Below, piece by piece: positions 1 through 8,730 of a stretch of DNA of 64,000 nt. The translations under genes and the position numbers were made by a program. Under the pieces are notes generated by a model. That model worked only from the letters and a program-made list of their open reading frames with translations. It was not told the origin of the DNA and did not search any database. Within the stretch, counting starts at the first letter, position 1. Each line of letters opens with the position of its first letter. Source of the DNA: DASXHY01 sp035552155 (lineage in GTDB: Bacteria; Verrucomicrobiota; Verrucomicrobiia; Limisphaerales; DASXHY01); contig DASZLX010000015.1 of the NCBI GenBank assembly GCA_035552155.1, positions 124,001-188,000 of the forward strand, given 5' to 3'.

Positions 1-2
1 GC

Positions 3-668
3 GGCTCCGGCAAATCACGCGGCGGACAGGAACTCAGCCCCCGGTGGACCCACATGCAGCCGGATCCGCAGGACGCCACCTGGTCGGATGCCGACCACGC
101 TGAATGGATGAAGGAATTCAAGGCCATGGTGGATGAACTCCACAACCAGCCGTGCATCATTGTGTGGACCGCCTTTAACGAAGCCTGGGGCCAGCACCGA
201 ACCATGGAAGTGGGCAAATGGATCACGGACTATGACCCAACCCGCCTCGTTAACATCGCCAGCGGCGGCAATTTCTGGCCCGTGGGAAATATTGCGGACA
301 ATCACAAGTATCCGGATCCCGGATTTCCGTTCGCTCAGGAACGCCTCAAGGATTACATCCGTGTGGTCGGCGAATTTGGCGGACACGGCTGGCCGGTGCA
401 GGGCCACCTGTGGAATCCGGACATGCGCAATTGGGGTTACGGCGGCTTGCCCAAGACCCAGGACGAATATGTGCAGCGCTACGTCAAATCACTCGATGTG
501 CTGACCAACCTTGAAGCGCAGGGTATTTCCGCCGGTGTTTACACCCAGACCACCGATGTCGAAGGCGAACTCAATGGCCTCATGACCTACGACCGCGCCG
601 TCGTCAAGATTCCCGCAGCGAAACTGGCGGAATTGCATCAACGCCTGGGCCCCCAAATCAAACGTTAA
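3..668 (+). CDS. GH2-family glycoside hydrolase, C-terminal part (5' truncated by window)
   Basis: The frame is open from base 3, so this is the C-terminal ~221 residues of a longer protein whose start lies left of the window. FNEAWGQH carries the Asn-Glu pair typical of the GH2 acid/base, and GEFGGHGWP fits the strand bearing the GH2 nucleophile Glu. The C-terminal segment around YTQTTDVEGELNG is the usual end of the TIM barrel in beta-galactosidase/beta-glucuronidase-like enzymes. Role by family: hydrolysis of beta-linked sugars, probably in the periplasm or outside the cell. A sulfatase gene follows after 30 bases, suggesting a glycan-utilisation operon in which desulfation and glycosidic cleavage are coupled. 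The exact substrate cannot be read from this fragment. Confidence 0.85.
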   Translation, partial: GSGKSRGGQELSPRWTHMQPDPQDATWSDADHAEWMKEFKAMVDELHNQPCIIVWTAFNEAWGQHRTMEVGKWITDYDPTRLVNIASGGNFWPVGNIADNHKYPDPGFPFAQERLKDYIRVVGEFGGHGWPVQGHLWNPDMRNWGYGGLPKTQDEYVQRYVKSLDVLTNLEAQGISAGVYTQTTDVEGELNGLMTYDRAVVKIPAAKLAELHQRLGPQIKR

Positions 669-698
669 AATCGAAGTCCAATTAAATCCCTCAAAACT

Positions 699-2330
699 GT
701 GATAAAAAGAACGTCGCTACTGGCCTTGGTTTGTCTTTTCTCCTTGAGCGCGCTGGCTGCCGCGTCGCGGCCCAACATCATTGTTATCCTGGTCGATGAC
801 ATGGGATTTTCGGACCTGGCTTGTTATGGCAGCGAAATTCCGACGCCCAATATCGACCATCTGGCCGCCACCGGATTGCGTTTCACGCAATTTCATAACG
901 ACTCGCGTTGTTGCCCCTCGCGCGCCACGCTGCTCACCGGCCTTTATTCCCATGAGGCGGGAATCGGGCACATGACCGATCCGCGCAACGGGCCGGACGG
1001 CCTGCCGATGCCGGGTTATCTGGGTCACCTGAACAATGATTGCGTGACGATTGCCGAGGTCTTGCATGACGCCGGTTACTTCACGGCCATGTCGGGCAAG
1101 TGGCATGTGGGCCAGGTGGGCGATCACGGGGTTACCCCGTGGAACCGGGGATTTGACCGCAGCCTGAATTCGGCATTCGGCGGTTTCTATTATCCACAGG
1201 ACAAACGAGCGGAGCTTTATTTGAATGGCAAGGCGGAAGGCGTCGGCGGCAAAGATGGCTTGCCCAAGGATTGGTATACCACGGATTTGTGGACGGAATA
1301 TGGTCTTAAGTTCATTGACGAAGCCCAGACTGCAAAGAAGCCGTTCTTCCTTTACCTCGCCTATAATGCGCCGCATTTCCCGCTGGAAGCGCCGGCGCAG
1401 GACATCGCGCGGTTCCGTGGGAAATACATGGAAGGCTGGGACAAACTGCGTGAGAAACGTTACTCCCGGCAAGTCGGGATGGGCATTATCGACAAATCCT
1501 GGCCATTGTCACCCCGGCCCTCGGAAGTGAAAGCCTGGGACAACCTGACTGCGGAACAGAAAGACCGCTTTGATCATATCATGTCCATCTACGCCGCCTG
1601 TGTTTATCATATGGACAAGGAGGTCGGGGTATTGGTGGCTGGTTTGGTCAAACGCGGATTGGCGGATAACACGCTCATCATGCTGATGAGCGACAACGGC
1701 GGCAACTATGAGAGCGGACCCGGCGGCAGGTTGCAGGGCGAAAATCCGGGCGGCCCGGATTCGACCGTGTTCTGTGGCGAATCATGGGCGACGCTGGAAA
1801 ACACCCCGTTCCGGCGCTACAAACATTTCGAGCATGAAGGCGGCATCTCCTCGCCCCTGGTGGTGCATTGGCCGGAAGGTATCCAGGACCGGGACGCATT
1901 ACGCGCTCAGCCCGGTCATCTGATTGACATCATGGCCACCTGCGTGGATGTCGGAGGAGCGAAATATCCCGCTGAATTTAACGGCCACGCGATTCATCCG
2001 ATGGATGGACGGAGCCTCGCGCCGGCGTTTGCCAATCAGCCCATCCAGCGCGACGCGATTTACTGGGAACACGAGGGCAACGCGGCCATCCTGAAAGACG
2101 ATTGGAAACTGGTGCGCTTTCGATGGAACGGCGCCTGGGAACTTTACAACATGAAAACCGATCGGACGGAACAACACGATCTGTCCGCCACTCAACCCGA
2201 ACTCGTGAAAAGCCTGGGCAAGATGTGGAGTGATTGGGCACAACACGCGAATGTGCTTCCCGAAATGCATGAGCCTTTCAAACAGTTCAATGCCAATGAT
2301 GGCTATGGTGGAAAGCCGGCGCTGCCATGA
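699..2330 (+). CDS. Secreted sulfatase (arylsulfatase type, family S1)
   Basis: A 543-residue sulfatase starting at GTG. Residues 1-22 form a signal peptide (MIKRTSLLALVCLFSLSALA). Active-site landmarks are intact: the metal-binding VDDMG pair (Asp33/Asp34), the formylglycine motif C-C-P-S-R with the modifiable Cys71 followed by ATLLTG, GKWHVG with Lys and His, and MSDNGG. It should hydrolyse sulfate esters, after oxidation of the Cys to formylglycine by a maturase not seen here. It sits 30 bases after the GH2 gene and 62 bases before a second sulfatase on the same strand, so the three probably act together on a sulfated polysaccharide. Length is normal for the family; the substrate is unknown. 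Confidence 0.93.
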   Translation: MIKRTSLLALVCLFSLSALAAASRPNIIVILVDDMGFSDLACYGSEIPTPNIDHLAATGLRFTQFHNDSRCCPSRATLLTGLYSHEAGIGHMTDPRNGPDGLPMPGYLGHLNNDCVTIAEVLHDAGYFTAMSGKWHVGQVGDHGVTPWNRGFDRSLNSAFGGFYYPQDKRAELYLNGKAEGVGGKDGLPKDWYTTDLWTEYGLKFIDEAQTAKKPFFLYLAYNAPHFPLEAPAQDIARFRGKYMEGWDKLREKRYSRQVGMGIIDKSWPLSPRPSEVKAWDNLTAEQKDRFDHIMSIYAACVYHMDKEVGVLVAGLVKRGLADNTLIMLMSDNGGNYESGPGGRLQGENPGGPDSTVFCGESWATLENTPFRRYKHFEHEGGISSPLVVHWPEGIQDRDALRAQPGHLIDIMATCVDVGGAKYPAEFNGHAIHPMDGRSLAPAFANQPIQRDAIYWEHEGNAAILKDDWKLVRFRWNGAWELYNMKTDRTEQHDLSATQPELVKSLGKMWSDWAQHANVLPEMHEPFKQFNANDGYGGKPALP

Positions 2331-2392
2331 GCAGCAAGGCCGGCGAATCCGGGAAGTCTGAGGTTTATTGACGCGCTGCTTGTTTCCCGCCC

Positions 2393-3889
2393 ATGAAAAG
2401 AAATTCATCCATTCGCCGGCGAACCCGGTTGATTAGCGCCGTCCGTCACTGCTTTATGCTCACCAAATCCATGAATTGGGTGATGGCCGTGTCCGCAATG
2501 GTCCTCATCGGATGGTCTTCATTCGCCGAGGAAACCAAACCGGCCGCCAAACCCAACGTGCTGTTCATCGTGATCGATGACCTGAACGATTACGTTTCGC
2601 TGCTCAATCATTACCCTGGCATCAAGACGCCGAACCTGGACCGGTTCGCCAAAACAGGCACGACGTTTACGCGCGCCTACTGCGCGGCGCCGGTATGCAA
2701 TCCTTCGCGCACGGCGTTCATCAGCGGGATAGCTCCATATCGTTCCGGGGTTTACGACAATACGCAACGGATGTCCGACTCCAAACTGGTGATGGATTCA
2801 GTGCTGTTGCCGGAGCAGTTCAAACGCAGCGGATATTACACGATGTGGAACGGCAAATTCTTTCACAGCGATCCGCCGCGCGCGCGGTTGCAGAAGATGT
2901 GGGATGACACGGAAGGCGGCCGGGGCGTTTACGGCCCCCGCGCGAAGCATGACGCGATTCCCAGCAGCGTCCATCGGCCGGCGATGTTTAATTATGAGGC
3001 ATGGGACGGACCGGACACGGATTTTCCGGATTACCGCCACATGCTGATCAATGAGAGACGTCTGGAAAAGAAATACGACCAGCCTTTCTTCATGGTTTTC
3101 GGTATCTACCGGCCACATAATCCGTGGACGGCGCCGAAACGTTTTTTCGACATGTACCCGCTCGATTCACTGGTCATGCCGAACGTGCCGACCAACGATC
3201 TCGATGATGTTCCCGCGGTGGGGCAGGAATACGCGCGGCATCCCGTGAGCCTCCAAGCGCTGAAAGATGCCGGACAGTGGAAACCGGTGGTGCAATCCTA
3301 TCTCGCCAGCATCTCCTTCATGGACTACAACCTGGGCCGCGTGTTGGATGCCCTGGACCACGGTCCGAACCGCGACAACACGATAGTGTGCATCGTGGCC
3401 GACAACGGTTTTCACATGGGCGAGAAGGAACACTTCGCCAAATACGCGCTGTGGGAGCAGACCACCCATATTTTATGCGCCTGGCGCGTGCCGGGCATGA
3501 CCGCGCCGGGCAGCGTCTGTGAGGCCCCGGTGAATCTGCTCGACCTGTATCCCACCTTCAATGAATTGTGCGGTCTGCCGCCGGTTCCGCAGCAACTTGA
3601 CGGCGTGAGCCTGGTTCCTTTGTTGAAGAATTCAAAGGCCGAATGGCATCTGCCCGCCGTCACCACCTATCTGCAAAACGACCATGCGGTGCGGGACAAC
3701 CAATGGCGTTATATCCGTTATCACGATGGCTCGGAGGAACTCTATGACGATTTGAATGATCCGCACGAATGGACCAATGTCGTTGCCAGATCTGAAAACA
3801 CGGCCATCAAGGGGCGGCTGGCTCAATCGTTGCCGAAGGAAAACGCGCCACCAGTCACTCATCAAGAAACGGGTGTTGATACGGAATAG
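2393..3889 (+). CDS. Secreted sulfatase, iduronate-2-sulfatase-like
   Basis: A 498-residue S1 sulfatase of the iduronate-2-sulfatase type: IDDLNDYV metal site, VCNPSRTAFISG with the formylglycine Cys at residue 102, WNGKFFH with the Lys/His pair, and VADNGFHMGEKEHFAKYALWE, a signature of that subgroup. The N-terminus as drawn has a long basic lead before a hydrophobic segment (MAVSAMVLIGWSSFA); ATG codons at 2456 and 2471 would give a more normal signal peptide and one of these may be the true start. The subgroup suggests 2-O-sulfated uronic-acid-like substrates, but this is family knowledge, not proof. Same strand as the upstream sulfatase and GH2 gene. Confidence 0.9.
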   Translation: MKRNSSIRRRTRLISAVRHCFMLTKSMNWVMAVSAMVLIGWSSFAEETKPAAKPNVLFIVIDDLNDYVSLLNHYPGIKTPNLDRFAKTGTTFTRAYCAAPVCNPSRTAFISGIAPYRSGVYDNTQRMSDSKLVMDSVLLPEQFKRSGYYTMWNGKFFHSDPPRARLQKMWDDTEGGRGVYGPRAKHDAIPSSVHRPAMFNYEAWDGPDTDFPDYRHMLINERRLEKKYDQPFFMVFGIYRPHNPWTAPKRFFDMYPLDSLVMPNVPTNDLDDVPAVGQEYARHPVSLQALKDAGQWKPVVQSYLASISFMDYNLGRVLDALDHGPNRDNTIVCIVADNGFHMGEKEHFAKYALWEQTTHILCAWRVPGMTAPGSVCEAPVNLLDLYPTFNELCGLPPVPQQLDGVSLVPLLKNSKAEWHLPAVTTYLQNDHAVRDNQWRYIRYHDGSEELYDDLNDPHEWTNVVARSENTAIKGRLAQSLPKENAPPVTHQETGVDTE

Positions 3890-3989
3890 ACGGCCTCCGG
3901 ACACGAACAATGGCGCAGATGTGTCACTTGAGTGCGGGGATTTGTGCGGACAATGCCACATTCCTCTTATTTTTTCCGAATGTTTGAAG

Positions 3990-4065
3990 TGGTGGGTTGG
4001 CAGGGACTCGAACCCTGGACCAATGCCTTAAAAGGGCACTGCTCTACCAACTGAGCTACCAACCC
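3990..4065 (-). tRNA. tRNA-Lys (anticodon UUU)
   Basis: Read on the minus strand, a full cloverleaf starts with GGGUUGG at 4065 and closes with CCAACCC plus discriminator A at 3993. The D-arm region GCUCAGUUGGUAGAGC, the anticodon loop CUUUUAA on a GUGCC/GGCAU stem and the T-loop GGUUCGAGUCC are all visible. The anticodon is UUU. The terminal CCA is encoded (3990-3992). No other tRNA is adjacent. Confidence 0.96.
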
Positions 4066-4242
4066 ACGGGGAGTTGAACGGCGCCGGGAAGGCACCGGCA
4101 ATTCAGAGCGTTGAAAAGTAATCAACCCGGGGGGTGCCGCGCAACTCCAATCGCGCATTCGTCTCAACGAAATTTTTTGCTCCAAAAGTAGCGCCTTACC
4201 CCATGGATTGCCGGTCTCGCTGCCGTATCTTGGTCCGTCACG

Positions 4243-4584
4243 ATGTCGAATTTAAGGATTAAGATTTTCATTCTCACCACCGCCCTGGCCCTGGCGGCCG
4301 GTTGCACACAGACTCCTCAATTTCAGGGCGCGGCGGTGGATAACGACCAGAATGTGCTGACCGGCGGACCGATCACCGGCGTTACGATTGACGACCTTCC
4401 GAAGTCCGTGAAAAACGCGCTCAAACAACGCGTGCCTCATGCGGAAATTGCCGGCATTACCCGGACGCGCGTCGATCACCACGCGATTTACGAAGTCTCG
4501 TTCATTGATGCCGACACCTACGCACCACTTCGTCTCCGGGACGACGGACAGGTCTCGCCACAACAGCTTACGGAGAAAAAATGA
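4243..4584 (+). CDS. Small lipoprotein with one PepSY-like module
   Basis: A 113-residue protein with a lipoprotein signal (LALAAGC lipobox, Cys at about residue 21). The mature part contains one ~55-residue module: VTIDDLPKSVKNAL, then an ITRTR strand, YEVSFIDAD and LRLRDDGQV. This arrangement resembles PepSY-like folds, which in known proteins bind or inhibit periplasmic partners; the function here is unknown. The stop overlaps the ATG of the next lipoprotein gene (ATGA), which carries two more copies of the same module, so the pair is translationally coupled. Confidence 0.8.
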   Translation: MSNLRIKIFILTTALALAAGCTQTPQFQGAAVDNDQNVLTGGPITGVTIDDLPKSVKNALKQRVPHAEIAGITRTRVDHHAIYEVSFIDADTYAPLRLRDDGQVSPQQLTEKK

Positions 4585-5117
4585 AAATTCATTCGTTATG
4601 GTTTGTCGTGCTTGCCGGCGCGCTATGCGGCTGCGCGAGCGAGCCGGTGGTTACCTATAATCAACCGCTGTTGTCGCCGGGTGGCAAATTTTCGAAACTG
4701 CCCCCCACGGTGCAAAACTCCGTGCGGGCCGAGGCGGGCATGGCGCCAATCCAGGATATTTTAAAAAGGCGCACCGCGAATGCGACTTATTACGAAGTGA
4801 CGTTCAGAAATACCGATGTCAACCCGCCTTTGTATCTTGCCGCGGACGGCAGTGTGCTGACTCCCGATTTGCAGGTGGTTGTTGGCGCGACGGAGGATAC
4901 GATTGAAGCTTCCACCGGCAGCGGGGTGGGCAGCCTTAAACTCGATGACTTGCCATTGAACGTGGTGGAAATGATCCGCCATTCGGCGCCCACGGCGGAG
5001 TTGAATTCCATTACGCGACTGAGTTCGGGCGGGGAAGTTTATTACGATGTGACGTTCAAAGAGCCCGACAGCCATCCGCGGTTGCTCATTCGAGACGATG
5101 GACGGCTGGTGAAGTGA
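4581..5117 (+). CDS. Lipoprotein with two PepSY-like modules
   Basis: A 178-residue protein with a short signal peptide ending in the lipobox LCGC (Cys at about residue 18). Two modules follow, near residues 35-90 (KLPPTVQNSVRAEAG ... YYEVTFRNTD ... LYLAADGSV) and 115-177 (LDDLPLNVVEMIRHSAP ... YYDVTFKEPD ... LLIRDDGRL). Both align by eye with the single module of the preceding protein. The start codon overlaps the upstream stop by four bases. It is probably an outer-membrane-anchored or periplasmic accessory protein. No catalytic motif is visible and the function is not known. Confidence 0.8.
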   Translation: MKIHSLWFVVLAGALCGCASEPVVTYNQPLLSPGGKFSKLPPTVQNSVRAEAGMAPIQDILKRRTANATYYEVTFRNTDVNPPLYLAADGSVLTPDLQVVVGATEDTIEASTGSGVGSLKLDDLPLNVVEMIRHSAPTAELNSITRLSSGGEVYYDVTFKEPDSHPRLLIRDDGRLVK

Positions 5118-5130
5118 GCCGCTCTGTAGG

Positions 5131-5853
5131 TCATTCCTTCCAGACACCCAACTCGCGCAATTGCCGGGTTGCGGCTCCGGCCCAATCCCGGTTCGCCGCC
5201 GGGCTGGCAGGGCTGGGATGCAGAATTCGTCCGAGTTTGACTGTCCCGTTGGGGAAAACCTCCTGCGCGCGTTTGGCCGCGAAGTCGCCGATGCCCACTA
5301 GCCATTCGGGTTTCAAAATGCGGACTGCCTCGCGCAAGTGTTCATCGCAGACCTCCAGAAGGGCGGCGCGCTCGGAAGGCGGCAATTTGTCCGGGGTGCG
5401 GTTTCGTCCGGTGCTCTCGATAAAAGCGAGCGGGCAGTAATTCATCACCAGGTGTTCCCCGGAGAATTTTTTGGCCGAATCAAAGCGCTTCGCGAACAAT
5501 CCCCATAGCCGCTGACCGCTGACTTCGCAGCGCGGGCAGTCAAAACCCAGCACCGGGCGTTTGGGATGCTGCGCGGGTGGACGGCCGATTTTTTCTTCGA
5601 TGCCAAGCCAGTCACGCACGGCGGAAATTTCGCCGAAAGGCACGCCGGTCTGCACCATGCCGAACGGGCCGGGGTTCATACCGAGAAAAATAACCCGTTT
5701 GCCGGCGCCGCCATATCGCCTCAGGTAGGCCTCATGCGCGGCCCAGGCGTAATCCAGCGGATTGTAAACATAGGCCACGGGCGGCGCAAAACGCAGCCTG
5801 GCGACGGCCTCACGAAGGCGTTTTGCAGAATCGATGAGCGGTTGGCTACTCAC
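5131..5853 (-). CDS. Uracil-DNA glycosylase, SMUG1-like
   Basis: A 240-residue cytoplasmic protein starting at GTG. GMNPGPFGM (residues 58-66) followed by QTGVPFG is the uracil-pocket motif of the SMUG1 branch of the UDG superfamily, and LHPSPASP with His212 near the C-terminus is the DNA-intercalation/catalytic motif. NYCPLAF and GRNRTPDKLP also match the family. Expected role: base excision of uracil and oxidised pyrimidines such as 5-hydroxymethyluracil. Length is normal for bacterial SMUG1. The downstream gene is the convergent lipoprotein pair, and the upstream neighbour on the same strand is a coiled-coil protein 45 bases away. Confidence 0.92.
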   Translation of the reverse strand: MSSQPLIDSAKRLREAVARLRFAPPVAYVYNPLDYAWAAHEAYLRRYGGAGKRVIFLGMNPGPFGMVQTGVPFGEISAVRDWLGIEEKIGRPPAQHPKRPVLGFDCPRCEVSGQRLWGLFAKRFDSAKKFSGEHLVMNYCPLAFIESTGRNRTPDKLPPSERAALLEVCDEHLREAVRILKPEWLVGIGDFAAKRAQEVFPNGTVKLGRILHPSPASPAANRDWAGAATRQLRELGVWKE

Positions 5854-5898
5854 TTCGCGGTCACGCGGGACAGGCTGGACTGATGGCTCCGCCGATGC

Positions 5899-6348
5899 TT
5901 AATGTCGCGGCTCACTCTCGCGTGGGCGATGCATCTGGCGCAGCGCTCGCTGGAGATTCTGAATCTCGCGCTCATCATCGATCTTTTGCCGTTCGGCGAG
6001 TTCGAGCGTTTCGAGCACTTCCTCCATCTCATCGAGCGAGTGTTTGAGTTCCTCGATGATTCGGTTCACCTGCTCGATGGCGTCAGTGATGGCGGGAGTC
6101 TTATGCGCGGGTTCCGGGTGTTGTGGCGGCTGATTTTGGTGGTGCTCCTCGGCTTCTTCGGCAGCGGCGGGAAAAGATTCGGGAGCGGCGTCCGGGGGAA
6201 CGGCTTCGCCCGCAGGTGGCGGCAAAGATTCGCGCGGCTCGCGACGCCGGGGATGGCGGCGACCGCCGCGTCGGGAACGACGGCGGCCTCTTGGGGCTGC
6301 GGCATCGGGTTGTGCGGTGGCGCTTTTTTCTGATTCGTCAGGCGACAT
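5899..6348 (-). CDS. Hypothetical basic, Pro-rich protein with C-terminal coiled coil
   Basis: About 149 residues if started at the ATG at 6348 (MSPDESEKS); the frame stays open to 6447, but the added residues look non-coding. The N-terminal third is Arg-rich and low-complexity (RGRRRSRRGGRRHPRRR), the middle is Pro/Glu-rich, and the last ~60 residues (from ITDAIEQVNRIIEELK) have heptad-like spacing typical of a coiled coil. No known domain is recognised. The basic segment could bind nucleic acid; this is inference. It lies 45 bases upstream of the SMUG1-like gene in the same direction and diverges from the sulfatase-like gene at 6488. Confidence 0.6.
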   Translation of the reverse strand: MSPDESEKSATAQPDAAAPRGRRRSRRGGRRHPRRREPRESLPPPAGEAVPPDAAPESFPAAAEEAEEHHQNQPPQHPEPAHKTPAITDAIEQVNRIIEELKHSLDEMEEVLETLELAERQKIDDEREIQNLQRALRQMHRPRESEPRH

Positions 6349-6487
6349 AAACACAGGTTGCCCCGAGGACGTTAAATTGCAAAGGAATTTTGAGGGGGTG
6401 TTTTCCAGCAGTGACGTCGGGAGCGCCGGCGCGAAACACTTTCTCATAGACGCGAACTTTTCACTGGGTCACATTGTCATATCTAAC

Positions 6488-7858
6488 ATGAACAAAGTTT
6501 CTCGCGGAGATTTGTGGGCAAAATGGGTTTCTCTTCTGACTGTCCTTGTCTCGGTTGCATCCACGGAGGCGCAGACGAACATCAGTCACACGGTCGTGAC
6601 CAATCTGCCGCCGGCTCCTCGGCGTCCGAGCATTGTGTTGATTCTCGCGGATAACATCGGCTACGGCGACCTCGGTTGTTACGGCCAGACGAAAGTTAAA
6701 ACGCCCAGCCTGGACAAGCTGGCGAGCGAAGGCATCCGCTTCACGAGCTATTATGCCGGCAGCCCGCGGGATGAAGCGTCCCGCGCCTCCCTTCTGACGG
6801 GCCTCGAACCGTCCCACGTGGGCGCGAGTTTCAGTCATCCACTGCCCATGGATGCCATCACCATCGGGACGCTGCTCCAAGAAACCGGTTATCACACCGG
6901 GTTGATCGGTGAATGGAACCTGGGCGATACCGCGCCGGTCGAGCCCAACACCAAGGGGTTCCAGGAGTTTGCCGGTTACCTGAGCCAGACGCACGCGCGC
7001 GATTATTACACCCGAAATCTTTATCGACAGGACACGACCACCGGCTCGAATCGCCTGGAAACATTGATGGGGAGCTGGAGTGGTCCGCGCGGCCTTTATG
7101 TGCCGGACGTGCTTGGCCTCGCGGCGGCAAATTTTATCAGAATCAACCTGCCGGAAACCTTCAACCATCATCGCGCTTTCTTTTTGTGCCTATCCTACCC
7201 GATTCCACACAACGGAACGCCGCCCACGGATTCGCCTTATTCCGGCGAATCCTGGCCGGAACCGGCCAAAGACCGCGCCGCGATGATTGCACACATGGAC
7301 GACAGCATCGGCCGGGTGCTCGCCCAATTGCGCTTGGAGAAAATAGACACCAACACGGTGGTTATCTTTACGAGCATCGGCGGCCCCCAATTGGAGGGTG
7401 CGATGGACCCGAAATTCTTCGATGGCACCGGGCCGTTGCGCGGGCAGGCGGGCAGCGTTTACGAGGGCGGCATTCGCGTTCCGATGATTATCCGCTGGCC
7501 GGCTCAGATCAAACCGGGGCAGGTGAGTGACATACCCTGGGCGGCGTGGGATTTATTGCCGACTGCCATGGATATTGCGCTGACGAAGGCGCCGGAGAAG
7601 ACGGACGGCCTTTCCGTGCTGCCGTTGCTGACGGGGAAGGGCAAAGTGAAGAAGCACGAGGATTTTTATTGGGAATCGCGCGACGGTGACTTGCAACAGG
7701 CCGCGCGCATGGGCGATTGGAAGATCGTTCGCATCGGAGCTCACGCGCCCGCGCTTTACAATCTGAAAAAGGACATTGGTGAGAAGGAGGACGTCGCCGC
7801 AAAAAATCCCGACGTGGTGAAGAGGATGGAGGGAATCCTGGACAACGCGGCGAAGTAA
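6488..7858 (+). CDS. Sulfatase-fold protein lacking catalytic residues (pseudosulfatase)
   Basis: About 456 residues with an N-terminal signal segment; the ATG at 6488 is preferred over an upstream in-frame start at 6317, which adds a non-signal extension. The S1 sulfatase fold is clear (SIVLILADNIGYGDLGCYG ... SLLTGLEPSHVG ... GTGPLRGQAGSVYEGGIRVP), but the active site is rewritten: the ADD pair is ADN (Asn56), the formylglycine Cys is Asp95 in R-D-E-A-S-R, GKWHLG is GEWNLG (Glu142, Asn144), SDNGG is SIGG, and the Lys in GGKG is Ala321. Only Arg99 and the PIPH His241 appear kept. The frame is intact, so it is probably expressed as a non-catalytic, perhaps glycan-binding protein. It lies apart from the active sulfatases. 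Confidence 0.88.
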   Translation: MNKVSRGDLWAKWVSLLTVLVSVASTEAQTNISHTVVTNLPPAPRRPSIVLILADNIGYGDLGCYGQTKVKTPSLDKLASEGIRFTSYYAGSPRDEASRASLLTGLEPSHVGASFSHPLPMDAITIGTLLQETGYHTGLIGEWNLGDTAPVEPNTKGFQEFAGYLSQTHARDYYTRNLYRQDTTTGSNRLETLMGSWSGPRGLYVPDVLGLAAANFIRINLPETFNHHRAFFLCLSYPIPHNGTPPTDSPYSGESWPEPAKDRAAMIAHMDDSIGRVLAQLRLEKIDTNTVVIFTSIGGPQLEGAMDPKFFDGTGPLRGQAGSVYEGGIRVPMIIRWPAQIKPGQVSDIPWAAWDLLPTAMDIALTKAPEKTDGLSVLPLLTGKGKVKKHEDFYWESRDGDLQQAARMGDWKIVRIGAHAPALYNLKKDIGEKEDVAAKNPDVVKRMEGILDNAAK

Positions 7859-7931
7859 GACGGTCGCACAGTCTTTAACGCCAAGATGTGGATGAGAGGC
7901 GTTGAATTTGCGTCGAAATCCCCGTCATTGC

Positions 7932-8510
7932 TCAATGGCCACTGACGTGTCCACTGGCATTCGTTCCGCCGGGGCTTTCCGCCCCGCCCAGAGCCGAGTT
8001 GGGTTCGAAGAGGTCTCGCACGGCCATTAGCGGTTGCCGGGCGGTGGTCGCGGCTTCCGTTCCCTGACCCGTGGGGGCCACACCTGCGCCATAGGAGTAA
8101 ACCATCTCGCTGCCGTACCAGCCTTGGAAGAACGTAATTCCCAGCACCAAAAAAGCCGCGACGAGATAGGAGGTATTGATCGTCATTTGACCGCGATGCC
8201 AGATGAGCCACCTCCAGGCCGCCAAAACGACGAGGCAACCCGCCAGCACCCATCCAAAGGTCATATGCAAATGTACGAACTGCTGGGTTTCCGGCGCGAG
8301 TGAAGCGCGGTTCATGTCCAGATATGCGGCGGCAATGGCCAGCGCGGCGCCCACCAGTCCGGCAAGCAAAGACCAATATCCAACCGTCCGAAAAGCGGCG
8401 CGGCGCATCTCGGATTTTGTCAATCGCGCGACAAGATCCGCGGCGACCGACAATAATACGAACGCGATAGGCAGGTGCACCAGCGCTGGATGGACGGGCA
8501 AAAAATTCAT
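7932..8510 (-). CDS. DUF2231-family integral membrane protein
   Basis: A 192-residue protein with HPALVHLPIAFVLLSVAADL at the N-terminus, the hallmark of DUF2231, and four predicted transmembrane segments (about residues 10-30, 45-63, 83-103 and 116-132). A hydrophilic Gly/Ala-rich tail follows, ending in a His-containing GHVSGH. Paired His residues in the helices (HPALVH, FVHLH) suggest heme or metal ligation, as proposed for relatives; this is inference. The gene stands alone, with 220 bases upstream that hold two inverted repeats but no gene. Confidence 0.82.
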   Translation of the reverse strand: MNFLPVHPALVHLPIAFVLLSVAADLVARLTKSEMRRAAFRTVGYWSLLAGLVGAALAIAAAYLDMNRASLAPETQQFVHLHMTFGWVLAGCLVVLAAWRWLIWHRGQMTINTSYLVAAFLVLGITFFQGWYGSEMVYSYGAGVAPTGQGTEAATTARQPLMAVRDLFEPNSALGGAESPGGTNASGHVSGH

Positions 8511-8568
8511 GTGCCGAGGGAATCAAAGTTCCCTCCTAAGAACGGTCGATTCTGCCGACGGGTCAAAT

Positions 8569-8583
8569 GGGGGAAAATCCCCC
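8569..8583. repeat. Short GC hairpin upstream of the DUF2231 gene
   Basis: GGGGG-AAAAT-CCCCC forms a 5-bp stem about 60 bases upstream of the DUF2231 start. A second, longer-range inverted repeat (GAATTCAGG near 8643 and CCTGAATTC near 8692) lies in the same 220-base gap. These may form leader structure in the transcript, but no riboswitch family is recognised. Confidence 0.35.
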
Positions 8584-8730
8584 TATGGCCCTCGGGGAAG
8601 CTATCACACAGGTGCAGGAGAGGAAATTGATGGGGAAGGCACGAATTCAGGAAACCTTTTGTCCTGCTACATGGCCGCTCTACGGAATTCCCCTGAATTC
8701 CGGCTTTTCTTAGAAGACCGTTTTTTCGGC

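Noticed and set aside
15..407. Minus-strand open frame opposite the GH2 gene
   Set aside because: It is a frame shadow of a clear GH2 coding sequence with active-site motifs on the plus strand.
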